From Cornus controversa (taxonomy: Eukaryota > Streptophyta > Magnoliopsida > Cornales > Cornaceae): 64,000 bases of DNA. Within the stretch, counting starts at the first letter, position 1; every line of letters begins with the position of its first letter. The notes below the pieces were generated by a model. That model was not told where the DNA came from. It saw only the letters and a program-made list of their open reading frames with translations, and did not search any database. The stretch is taken from assembly GCA_026545225.1 (NCBI GenBank), contig CM048852.1, positions 60,151,146-60,215,145 of the forward strand, given 5' to 3'. The translations under genes were made by a program, and so were the position numbers. Shown piece after piece: positions 49,376-60,800 of the stretch.

Positions 49376-51963
49376 CTAGTTTAAAGCACGTCGATAAAAA
49401 ATAAATTAAAATTTTATTTTAACACCCAAAACATTGAAAAGTATTATAACACATCCAAACACATTAATTAAAATACCCAAAAATATTTCTATTATATAAC
49501 CTTGGTAATATAAACTCACTTGTTGAAAAAAATAAAAATATAAGTTAAATATTATTCACACGGAAGGAATCAAGTATAAACTATAAGAAATCAAAAGGTA
49601 TAATTATAATCATTTTTAAACAATCTAAGACTATTCTTTTGAAAATTCTCAACACTTTATCCTTTTATATTTATGAGTTCTTCTTCAAATAAATTATTTT
49701 CAAGTGAAACTTCTTTAATAGCTGCCACTACAAAACTATTTTTGATTACGTTATTTTTACTGTTATCTAATCTTGATTATAAAAAGAAACGATTTTCCTT
49801 TGCAACTTGTCACTTTGTTGTAAAATTCATTCATCTCCTCGTCCTACAAAAAGAACAAATTTATTTTAGTAATATTGATACATTTCAAATGAATTGTTTT
49901 ATCCATAAAATTTATGAGTGAGGAAAAAAGTATTACCCGACTTTTTAACTGTATTTGCTTATCTAGTGAACAATTTATTAATGATTGAAAATCCTCAAAT
50001 ATTGTTAGATATACATTATTTGCTATATCTTTGACTCGAAATTGCATCGTAAATATGCATAAATTAGTATACTTCATTGATACATAATAATAAAGAATGA
50101 CATATTTGTCATATTGTAAATTTTTTTTAAATAAAATAAAATGTTTGAAGATATAATAATACCTTTGAAAGCATTTAGCGTTTTTTGTTTTGCAATTAGT
50201 ACAACTGAGTCCATCATTTCGTACTTCAACTTTCTTCTTGCATTGCTTACATGCATTATACCATGGTTCAAATGCATTTTTAGTCTCTATAATTCTTGCT
50301 TCAAAAAAGTAATGTATTTTCTGCAAGTTGAGTGACAAAATATATTTTTTTAACAGAAATCAATTATAACCATGTGATATAATAAAGAAAAAATTAAATG
50401 AATATATATAAAAAAATAATAATTTAAAACCTTGAATGTCATTGTAGATTTTCCAATTATATCTTCAAGTGTAAGTTTTTCAGGCTTTTCGAATAATTGA
50501 TATTTTGAACTTGAAATGAGAGTATCTATGTCTTTGTCATTTACGTTTTCTTCAAACCTATCAAAACATGAAAATTATTAGAATAATATATTGTTGATAT
50601 TTACAAATATACTTCTGTTTGATTTTTTAGCTATTGATAGTGGATTAGCTTACACCAAACATGTCCTAACAGTCATAATATTCTTCAAGTAAAATAAATA
50701 ATTAAAACCTAATGTAAGTAAGAAGAAATAAATAACCAACTAATATCGTAATGCTTTGACTCTTTCAATTTCTTTGTTAATTTGTAATGTAGATACCGGT
50801 TGTGTTTGAAGACCCAAACCTGAAATATAATATTATTATTTATTTTATGTTCATTTAGATATAATAAAAAATATAAAGTGAATAATCTCAATGTTGTGTG
50901 ATAAGTTACATTTGAACGTGTTGATTGACAAATGTGTAACTGTGATAGTAGGTCTTTCGTTTATTAGCTTCATTATCAAATTTTCTTCTTTCTCAGCAAG
51001 ATCGTCCTACAATGTCAAAGTAATTGTTCTTGAACTGTTATAAAAAATAATTAGTTCAATAATTTATAATGGTAATTATGAGCATTTATGTAGTGTTGTA
51101 ATGATGTACCTCATATCCATTATAATGATGTCTCACAATTTAGATATATCTCCGTTGTTCTTCTTAGCTATGTTGAATGCAGGAGATACTTCAATAATGA
51201 TTCTCAAAGCATCTAGCGAGAGTAAAAATTAAACTTATAGATTTATATATAAGAGAAAGTATATATAAGGATAGTAGAGTTAAAAGAAAACAAACCTATA
51301 ATTTTTTTTCATAAATGTACTTGTTTAAGTCTTGAAATCCACAAAATTATATTTTATTTTTTCTAAACTTACAACTTCAAGCTCCTCAACTTCAATTGTC
51401 GTATCGCTGTTAAACTTTATTTTATACTCTTGTGCACATTGTTATATATATGATTCACTCTACTCATACATTTCCATTAGAAATTATGTAAGTCTTGTGA
51501 AACGAGAGTGAATCATTAAACATGGTGACGCTTTCATTGAATAAGATAGCCTGGATTAATTTGTGTCCCCTAAAAGATTTAAAAATATGTATAAATAAAT
51601 ATAAGCATAGATGCATTTAACAAAATAATAGAAATAACATATGATATACTTACATTATTATCCATTAGAATTACTTTCAACATACTTCCTGTTCCTTTGT
51701 CATTTTGGTATTATTGAATATTTTCTCTTTGAAGTACAACAAATTTTATTGTCCAATGTTTTTGTCAAATATCTAGTGAATCAATTAAGTCAGAGCTCTG
51801 GTGACCTTTCATCTTCAAGGTTGTTTCTGCATTAAAAGAAAATTTTAACACCTTAAAACATTTCATATGACACTCAAGTGAATCAGTAAACACACAAACT
51901 AATATAGTTAAGAACAAAAATCTATACATAAATGAACAAACAACAATTTGATATATATAAGAT
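49376..51963 (-). mobile_element. Probable Helitron relic carrying an RPA70-like gene
   Basis: Read on the minus strand, the sequence GACGTGCTTTAAACTAG ends in CTAG followed by T (49376/49375), matching a Helitron 3' end (CTRR, insertion before T). About 550 bp inward is an RPA70-like pseudogene in the same orientation, and plant Helitrons are known to carry RPA-like genes. A possible 5' end, A followed by TCTTATATATATCAAA, is near 51963. The expected 3' hairpin is eroded and no Rep/helicase sequence was seen, so the assignment is moderate. Confidence 0.45.
49930..51840 (-). pseudogene. RPA70-like (replication protein A large subunit) pseudogene
   Basis: Minus-strand exon-like pieces appear in correct RPA order, separated by short introns. 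Around 51760-51656: WTIKFVVLQRENIQ and LKVILMDNN. At 51575-51480: GHKLIQAILFNESVTMF and YIISNGN. At 51218-51135: IIIEVSPAFNIAKKNNGD. At 51008-50905: MKLINERPTITVTHLSINTF. At 50558-50431: FEKPEKLTLEDIIGKS. At 50310-50190: ARIIETKNAFEPWYNACKQC and a C-x2-C..C-x2-C zinc finger (CKQC, CTNC). At 50035-49950: FRVKDIANNVYLTIFEDF. These match the OB-folds and the zinc-binding C-terminal domain that bind single-stranded DNA. Stops (after LDI, after ENIQ, after ISKL, after NGNV) and a lost acceptor AG before FRVKD show it is dead. Exon limits are approximate. Confidence 0.75.
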
Positions 51964-52629
51964 GGAGTGTGATTAAAAGAAAAAAAACTTCAACATTAAA
52001 TTAATTCAGAATGAATATGCATATCTTTATAAAAGAATAAATTGGTCGAATGTAAAGATGTTAATATTGTAATAACTTGTGGTAAATCTTGATAAGATCC
52101 GAGAGAGCCGCGCTAAAAGCCGTGCTAAAAGCCGTGTTGATGAGAGTCGAAAGAAAAAGTAATTTTATAGCTAATAACAAACAATCAATAGAAAGAAGAA
52201 AAAAAAATCCCAAAGAAAAGAACCAACATATAAGTCGAGATGAAACCGAATCAAAAGTAAGAGTTTTGCTTGGGAAATAATTTAAATAAAAAAGGAAAGA
52301 GTTTTGCCAAATAAAAAAGGAAAGAGTTTTGCTTGAATATATTAGAGGTGAACCGTGAAATTGAACCAAACCAAAGGAGTTTTTCGTGGTTCAATTCGGT
52401 TCGGTTCTATTGGTTTTAAAGGTTAAGTTCGGTTACATTTTTAGTGGAAATGGATCATATGGTTTGACTTTTAAAAAAAACACCAAAATCAGACTGAACC
52501 AGACCATGTGCACCCTTAGTTCGTACTGTATATGGATAGACAATTGACTTTCCCATAAATGCAGGACTACACTAAGGTTTGGCGCTAACTTTATTTTTAT
52601 TCATGATAATCATGTATAAAATAATGAAA
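51964..52629. other. Intergenic with a hAT-MITE-like relic
   Basis: Positions about 52340-52520 contain AATTCGGTTCGGTTC words between a TAGAGGTGAAC-like left end and a GTGCACCCTTA-like right end, resembling the hAT MITE at 53394-53854. No TSD is legible. A direct repeat of AAAAAAGGAAAGAGTTTTGC-like sequence occurs near 52290-52335. Confidence 0.35.
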
Positions 52630-53340
52630 GACTTGCAAGGAGAGATCCCTATGGTGCATGTCATTTGTAAATGACATCGTGCTCTTAGATAGCTCTAAGG
52701 AAGCCTTAGCAATAAAAGTATAAACATAGAGAGCGACTCTAAAATCAGAAGGCTTAAAAATTAGTATAATTAAAATAGAAGATATGGAGTGTAAATTTAG
52801 TAGTGATATAAGAAATGATAATCTATTAATAAGAAATCAAGAACAAAACATTACTCAAAGTAAATTACTTTTGATACTTATGATCAATTGTACAAAAAGG
52901 ATGGAGAGATTGATGATGATGTAAGTAGTGAAATTGGAATAGGTTGTACAAAGTGAAGGAATGTTAGTGGGGCTTTATGTGATAAACAAAAGGCAAATAA
53001 ATTAAGAGAAAAGGTATACAAGACAATGACTAGACCGATTATGTTATATGGAGTGAAATGTTAAGTTCTACAAAAGAAACAACGCATGCATGTGACATAA
53101 ATGTGGATGTTAAGAGTAATTAGAGAATATATGATTAATAATCAAAGAATTAGTGAGAGACTAGGCGTAGCCTAGCCCTTGTTAAGCGTGTTTGATAGGG
53201 ATGAAGAAAATTAGATGGAAGGTAAAGAAGAATTAATGAATGAGACATCCATAGGAAAGAAATTTTATTATTCCCAATTTTTATTTGGTTGGATGAAAGA
53301 GAAGATAATGAAAGAATACCTTATTTTGTTATGAGATAAT
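52630..53340 (+). pseudogene. RTE-type LINE reverse transcriptase relic
   Basis: Plus-strand translation in shifting frames gives PWCMSFVNDIVLLD, later EDMECKFSSDIRN and TMTRPIMLYGVKC, then RMLRVIRE-like text. The same order occurs in the better preserved LINE at 62850-61660: the RT catalytic segment with the FADD-type box (here FVND) followed by the C-terminal region. Multiple stops and frameshifts mean it is dead. Confidence 0.7.
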
Positions 53341-53393
53341 GGAAGAGAGAGTTTTAATCTATATTTACCATTATACCCATCATTATTTATAGT

Positions 53394-53854
53394 TAGGGGT
53401 GCATACGATTCGGTTATTTATGGTTCTTGGTGGAACTGGAATCGTTCCCAATGGTTCCTTAATTTTGGAATCGGAACCGAAACTGTTGAGTACAGTACGG
53501 TTAGATTCGGTTCCGGTTCTTTACGGTTTTAGTTACCCAACGGTTCGTTGTCAATTTTTTTATTATATTTTTTTAAACATTGGTAAGAGACACGCTCCTA
53601 CTTATGCACTCCTAGTTATAACAATAGATTAGAAGTTATTAATATTTATTTATATATCTTACATTAAATAAATATATAGAACATTAAAACTTAGAATCTA
53701 TTTGTATTTATCTATATATTATATATTTTATACTTTGTATATAATAATGAACAGTTCCTAAAATTTAGAATCGGAATCGGAACCAGAACTGTAGTGAATG
53801 GTTTAGTTCGGTTCAGGTACGGTTCTGGTTCCACCAACTCTTTATGCACCCCTA
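53394..53854. mobile_element. hAT-type MITE
   Basis: A 461-bp element with ends TAGGGGTGCATA and TATGCACCCCTA and a perfect 8-bp target duplication TTTATAGT (53386-53393 and 53855-53862). The subterminal regions are filled with CGGTTC and GGAACC words. It is non-coding. Confidence 0.92.
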
Positions 53855-53862
53855 TTTATAGT

Positions 53863-54882
53863 ACCCTAGGTTTATCAAATAACTATAAAGATAATTTTGT
53901 AATTTAAAACTTTATTAATAGCCCTCTCTTTCTTTGTTTCTATCTTCCTTCCATATTTGAAAAGTAAGACACAATACGATACGATACGATACAGATACGA
54001 CAATACGAAAAATTTAAAAAATAAATAAGACAAAGATATGTCAAATAAATAAACAAATAAAAATATAATATTATACATAAAAAATTAATTTTTATTCTTC
54101 AACCATACAATAAATATACTTAAAGTAATTATGCAAAATATAAGATGTTAAAATCTAGAAATCTCTTCTGTTTTAATATTCTTTACAATGACACACTTGT
54201 TCGGAGGTTTTAATTTTTATTTTATTTTATTACAATTTGACTCTTATTTTTTAACCTATAAAGTTTTTAATATGACAATATGAACCCTACTTTATAGAAA
54301 AAAAATTACAAATTTGTCACGACAAGTATTCTAAACATTTCATCGCGTATTCTACTTCTCCGATATTCAAAAAATAATAATAAAAAAATAAGATACATAT
54401 CAAACACGTATACAAGCGTATTTTAAACATATTGGTATCAAATACACGTATTTGATATGGTGAAGGATATTTATGCAATCTGATTTGACTTAATTAATTT
54501 GTTTGTTTAAATTGTAGGACTTTTAAGTATCCATGCTTGCTACTTTGCTAGTGTCCAACGGTACACATGAAAGGTAGATGTGGACTGGAGTCTACAATTT
54601 GTCGAGACCACCTCTTCATATTCACATGAACTGATCTCAACCCTTAATTGTGCACAAAATGTCCTGTACTACTTATAAAATCCTCTTCCGTGCCCAACCG
54701 GTTTGTTCGATGATGGCAAGGACTCTTTGATGTACAAGGAGCAAAAAGTGCCCAGCCCATTTGAATCTATCTGTTATTGCATTGGGATTTATATGTTTCG
54801 TCATACAAATCTCAGAGTTCTGTTGAGAGCTTCGATCTTCGGTGTATGATAACTTGGTAACTCAGGTGTGTTGCACTTGGAC
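53863..54882. other. Intergenic and promoter of the cornichon gene
   Basis: AT-rich, with CGATA repeats at about 53974-53999. The final 250 bp before 54883 should hold the promoter and 5' UTR; a TTATAAAA word near 54675-54682 is the best TATA candidate. Confidence 0.4.
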
Positions 54883-57800
54883 ATGGCCTGGGAAGCAATT
54901 TTGTGGGTAATCTTTTTCCTCATCAACATGGCCCTCATCGCACTAAATCTCTACCAGGTTTTTTCAAAACCCTAATCACTGTACCTGCATCGTTTTGTTG
55001 TAATCAGTTCTATTTTTGTAATTTTCTGTAATGTGTATATATGCATATACATATAAATGTGTATAAACCCTAGTGATAAACCCTTCATTTGGTTACTGAT
55101 TAAGGAAGAGATATGAAAAGAGTCGAAGTAAAGCGCACTAAATCTCTACAAGGTTTTCTCCAAAACCTAATCACTATACATCTTTTGGTTGCAATCAAAT
55201 TTATATATGTATATAAATGTATATAAACCGTAGTGACAAACATTTCGTTTGGTTACTGGAAATTTTAAGGAAGAAACATGAAAATACTAGAAAGAAAGAG
55301 TACTAAATCTCTACCAGGTTTTCTCTAAACCATAATCATTATGCATACATCGTTATGTATCTGTATGTTACCTTCCGAATTATTCGTTTATGTTGCTGAA
55401 AATCATGCCCAAATCATGGAACCTTCCGAATTACTTGTCCAAGTGTATCCAAATTAGTAAAAAGTTCTTGTACGTCAATTCCTAGCACTTTTCTTCTTCT
55501 TTTTATTTGGCTAACTTCTGAAATCTAACATCAATTTGATCTGGGTATTAATTTGGTTGATTGTTTGTACCTAGTGGATGAATTTATTTAAGGGTAAATT
55601 GCTCTCACACTCTAGATTTTCGTTTATTGCTCACGAATAGAACTTAATTAAATATTGCTCTGACACCCCTGTCAGAGTTAGTGGCTGTCTGTTTTTTAAC
55701 GGAGAAAGTGCATTTACCATTGTACCCTTATGATATATTAACTGCTGATCAAGCACATTAGAACATATCAATTCAACTCAAAACATCCTAAATCATACCC
55801 AAATTTTAGGTTTATAAATCTTTCAACCTTTATTAGTAAAAAATCATCTCAAGATCATGGGTCTATCTAATCTTGGTCATTAACACAATTCCAAGTCCCA
55901 TGTTTTTCGCACATGATTTTTTAATTCGAAATCATGCGCTGATGGTTTACTATTACCCACCCATTGTTATACATATGTACATATGCATAATGTGTTCTTG
56001 AGATTGATCGGATAGTTTAAAATTTTATATCTAAGCTACAAGTATGAATCTATGGTTTGTTGATGTATCTATTTAATCTATGGTTTGTTGATGTATCTAT
56101 TTCTATATTTATATGTATTGTGTGTGTGTATATATATATGTTCATATGCATATGTACAAACATAAGTATATAAAATTAAATAATCAAAGTCAGCAATCAA
56201 ATATCCTCCTAGCAACATCCAATTCGTTGCATCCATGTAAAGAATTCAACACTAATCAAACTCAACAGCAAGTTCCGGGACACCCTTGCGGTGGCCACCA
56301 TCGAATTCAAGTCTATCACTAGAAATCTAACAAACGATGCCTTTTCTCCCTTCCTCACCTGCCTCTCCACCATTGACTCCTCGGAGAAATCGCCGGTGCG
56401 CCGCCAATACGTCCGTCTCTTGGGCCTCCTCTCCATTGCCCATGGCAACGCCCTCTCTCCTCACCTCTCCACAATTATGGTTCCTATTATGGGTTGGATT
56501 ACATGACAATGAGTTTGCGATTGGGATTTGTTGGTTTCAGACTTTTAGGTACTCTTTGCCTCAAAATTCAGCGAGTTCAGCAAGGATTAGGTCAACTCCT
56601 TTGTAACACGATTGTATATATGTATGATTTTAATTTGTGTACAATTGAAGAGTTGAGAAAAGGGTATTATTTGTGTGTTGATGAACAATAAATTTTATGG
56701 AAGGAAATTAGAAAAAATCAAGTTGTTTGGGTTTAGGTCCTGTTGATTTGTTGAGGTTTCCATAGAGGAGGAGGTCTTGTTGATTTATTACAGTATATAT
56801 GTAATATACACTACAAATGAAGAAGAAGATGCAGAGAGAGAGGAGTGAGAGATTAATTAAGGGTAGAATAGTACTTTCAAGAAGGAATGGTAGTTTTGGC
56901 ATTTTAACTTATCAAATTAGTTGACTTCTGACGTCCTTAACGGTCAACTAACAACAGGGGGTGTCAGGGCAAGGTCAACCGAACTTCAGGGGAGGTTGAA
57001 GCCATTTTTGAATTAAGTTTTACATGTGATCAATAAAGGTAAACCTGGGGGGGGGGGGGGGGGTTGTCAGAGCAATTTACCCTTTATATAATTAACACAC
57101 ATTTTGTTAGGCGTCACCTATGCAACAAAAGAAAAGGAATGAATGTAGGCATAACCACTTCAAAGCAGACCTACTAAATGCAAAGAGTCCAAAAATACAA
57201 GAGAACCATGCCCTTTAGGCTTTAGCTGTTAAATCTTTGAATGATGATTAGGGTAAAATGTAGAAAACTCTCTTGAACTATTATTTTTCGGCAGATATCC
57301 TCCTTAACTATTAATTTAGCAAAAACCCACCTGAACTATTCAAAAGATTTGCAGTCACTCTCTTGCCTCTATTTGTTGTGATGCCATCTTTTGTAATAGT
57401 ATGAAATTACTAGAATACCCATAAGTCATATGATGTCGTTTTTTCATTATTTATTCATCCAATCAATTTCCAACAAATGCCATATTTTTCAAATTAAAAA
57501 ACATATGTATGACCTGTCTGCCCATTAGTGACCCATCCATTTTGAGAAAATCCGCCAACTCATTTGTTATGCTTCTTGGTCATTTTTTCTTGTTAGAAAT
57601 CCTAATATAATATATACACATGTATATGTATATATACAATACAGAGCATTGACTTAGCATTTTCATTACAATTCCGGATCATGTCATGAAGAAGAAGACC
57701 TTCCTCTTCTTCCTTCTCCGCTATCTCCTCAAAATTAAATCCACATGCCAAATCAATTCTCTCTCAGACTACTATTTCCCTTTTTGAAGAACATTGTATA

Positions 57801-60800
57801 TATATATATATATATGTATATACATAGACACACGAACACACACATAAACCATACAACCAAAATCATATATTTTCCTCCATTTCCTCTCTCTCTAACCCAG
57901 TTATCCATCCATCACTCTAGTAGCCCCCGCCCCCCCCCCCCCCCCCCCCCCCCCCCAAAATTATCAATGCCATTGTTCCCACACCATTTACTATCAATCA
58001 ATCCCATATCCATTATTAGCATCAGCGTCAAATGAACAAGTAGCTTCGTTTGTCGATGAACTGTTGCCTGCAAAGGGATTGGATGCACAAAGAGAGAGTA
58101 GAGAGATAATGAACGATTTGCAAAGAACAGATAAAGAATTGAAGCATTGTATATTGTTAGTGAGAGAGAGTAAATAAGGAAAATTTGGACACAAGAAAGA
58201 GATAATTGAGAGCATGTGTTTTGATTTCCCATTACAACATTTACAAATTTGAGTCATATGACTCTCTTTCCATTGTCAGACATCATCAACTACCATCATT
58301 CTTAATAAATAGCGGTAGAGGTTATGGTTTCACTGTTGGTTATACTTGCGGGGAAGGAGGTTACAAGTGGAGTCTGGAGGTTTGACTTATTTTGGTCACA
58401 CACACACACACATATATATGTTTTAAATTAGGATTTCTTTGGGTCTAATATCCATGTGCTCTATGATCCTCTAGGGTATAATAGTCATAATGTATAAAAC
58501 ACCTGTCACATCCCTAGCACACAGACTGTTTTCTGTCTTTTTTTTAATGGCAAATTTGACGACAGGGGGTAATTGCAACATTTTGAATAAGTTTAGGGGA
58601 TCTTTTTGCCAAATTGATAGTTCAGGGGGTAATCTGCAAAAAAGTAATAATTCAGGAGGGCTTTCTGCTTTTTTCTATAATAATTATAAGGAAATAATAT
58701 TCCAAGTGTTTGGCTCAGGTGGATAAAGAACTTGGCCCTAGTGCCTTGCAAGCATTATGTCTAAGGATCAACTCCTCTTGGGTGCAAACAATTCTTTGGG
58801 GCTGTGGGTGTGTGTGTGTGTGTGTGTACCGACTAAGAAAAAAAAATTATAAGGAAAAAAGGTTGCAGTATGTGTCTTGAATTTTACTTCTGAGATTTTG
58901 CCCTAAAATGGTACAATTATTCTTTTTTTCATATAGCCCATCTGAGGTATATAGGAGGCACTCCAAGCATGTCAAGGTCCCCCAAAATGGCAAAATTCAC
59001 TAAAGTGCATCTGGATTGAGGCATGAGCTTAAATATCCACAATAAAATCATTTCAAATACAATAGTTGTACAAGTGGCCCGTTTCAATTTTCAAATCAAC
59101 TGTTTGAAATAACGACCTCAATAATCAATCACACAATCCATAATAAAATCAAGGGCATGGAAATTTTCAAAAAACCGTTGTTACAACTATTGTTTTGATG
59201 TAAATCAACTCAATTCCCTTAGCTACATAAAAAATTGAAAAATGAATAATAAAAATTCAACACGATGTGATTTAGAAATAGAGACGCTGGTTCAGTAGTT
59301 CATTCCTTCACTTGAAAAATGTTAAGAAATGTAATGAGCTAAACAATCCAATAAATATAAATAATTAACCTTAAATTAGGATGTTATTTAATTAATTTAA
59401 CCAATATAATTTTGTTGAAGCTTTCTTGATTTTGCCCTTCTTTTTCTCTCTCCCTGTCTTGCAGCACGACATAAGTACCCTGAAAATCTAAAAGTTACAT
59501 ACTATTAGGGTTTGATAAATGGTAAGTCTAGACGTTTGATTTAGTTTAGTTAGATCTTAGCCATTTAATTAAGATATTGTGTGTGTGTGTGTGCGGTTAT
59601 AGCATCTTTTCATGGTACAGCAATTGATAAAAATATTTAGGTTATCAGGAAGCATGAACAGGATTTCAGACAAAGGAATTTATGTATCCACTGTATAATT
59701 ATGGTTACTCTTGCTTCTCCCTTCTATCCAAATGTCACAATTACCACTTAGTTATCTGCAATCAGATATTCATTTCAGCTTCAAGTCTTATAGTGGAAGT
59801 AACTATCTCTGGATTGAATTAATAATATTTTGGATCATCAGCACTACTTGGAAAAAATTGTTTCAGTCCCTATGCATGGGTAAATGATTTTTCTCTTCAT
59901 TTAAAAATATGAAGGTTTCTCTTATTGGTGCATCTGTGAGAATGCACTAAAACATCTCTTCAAAAATTTGTATTGCATTAGAATTTGAATTGCGTATTTT
60001 TTTTTCATATTGTCAATAAATATACAAAGGGAAGAATATTTTTGTAACTTAATCAATTTGAAGGGAATTTTATTTGAACTTAATTGTCTGAAGGGCATGC
60101 TGGCTTGATTATGCTGCTCTTCCACTTTTGGGGGCCAACATTTTTTGCTGTAATGATCTGTATTGGTAGATCTCATATTTCTGATTACCCACAGAGACAA
60201 GATGCCTCGAACTTTCTGCTTTGACATTTTTTTTCTATTGTTGTTGGCTTTATATGTCTTATGTGCTCATGCAGTTTCTTTTGGTTATTTCCCCTAAAAT
60301 CTGTCCCCCTGTGGCTGTTGCAACTGGACTCAAGTTTACATCTTTTATCCCCATTTGCCTGTCTCTGAAAAATCTTAAATGTTTCTGCTAGATTGTATGC
60401 TTATCGGATTTGGAGGCTGACTATATGAATCCTTATGAGTCATCATCTCGAATTAATGCTGTGGTTGTTCCTGAGTTTGCGTTGCATGGTGCATTCTGCG
60501 CTCTATTCCTTGTGACAGGACATTGGTTCATGTTCTTAATTACTGTTCCCCTCACTTGCTATAGTGTGATGTTGTAAGTTTTTCTATCATCAATCTCTTA
60601 AGTAGTACATTATTTAGTGGTTCATTTAGTATTTTTGTTTCTTGCGTAGTACGTGATTATTCTATAATGCTCGTGATTCAGTTTTGCTATCATTCCTCAT
60701 ATCTTTTGCAGTCCAAATTCCTGTGACAATGTGACTTTTTGGCAGAAATAAATTCCTTGCACTCTTAAATTATATCTAATTGTTACAGTTGGTGCCTCTG

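Noticed and set aside
56209..56509. Minus-strand frames over the captured fragment
   Set aside because: The plus-strand frame matches TORTIFOLIA1-like proteins; the others are shadows of its GC-rich sequence.
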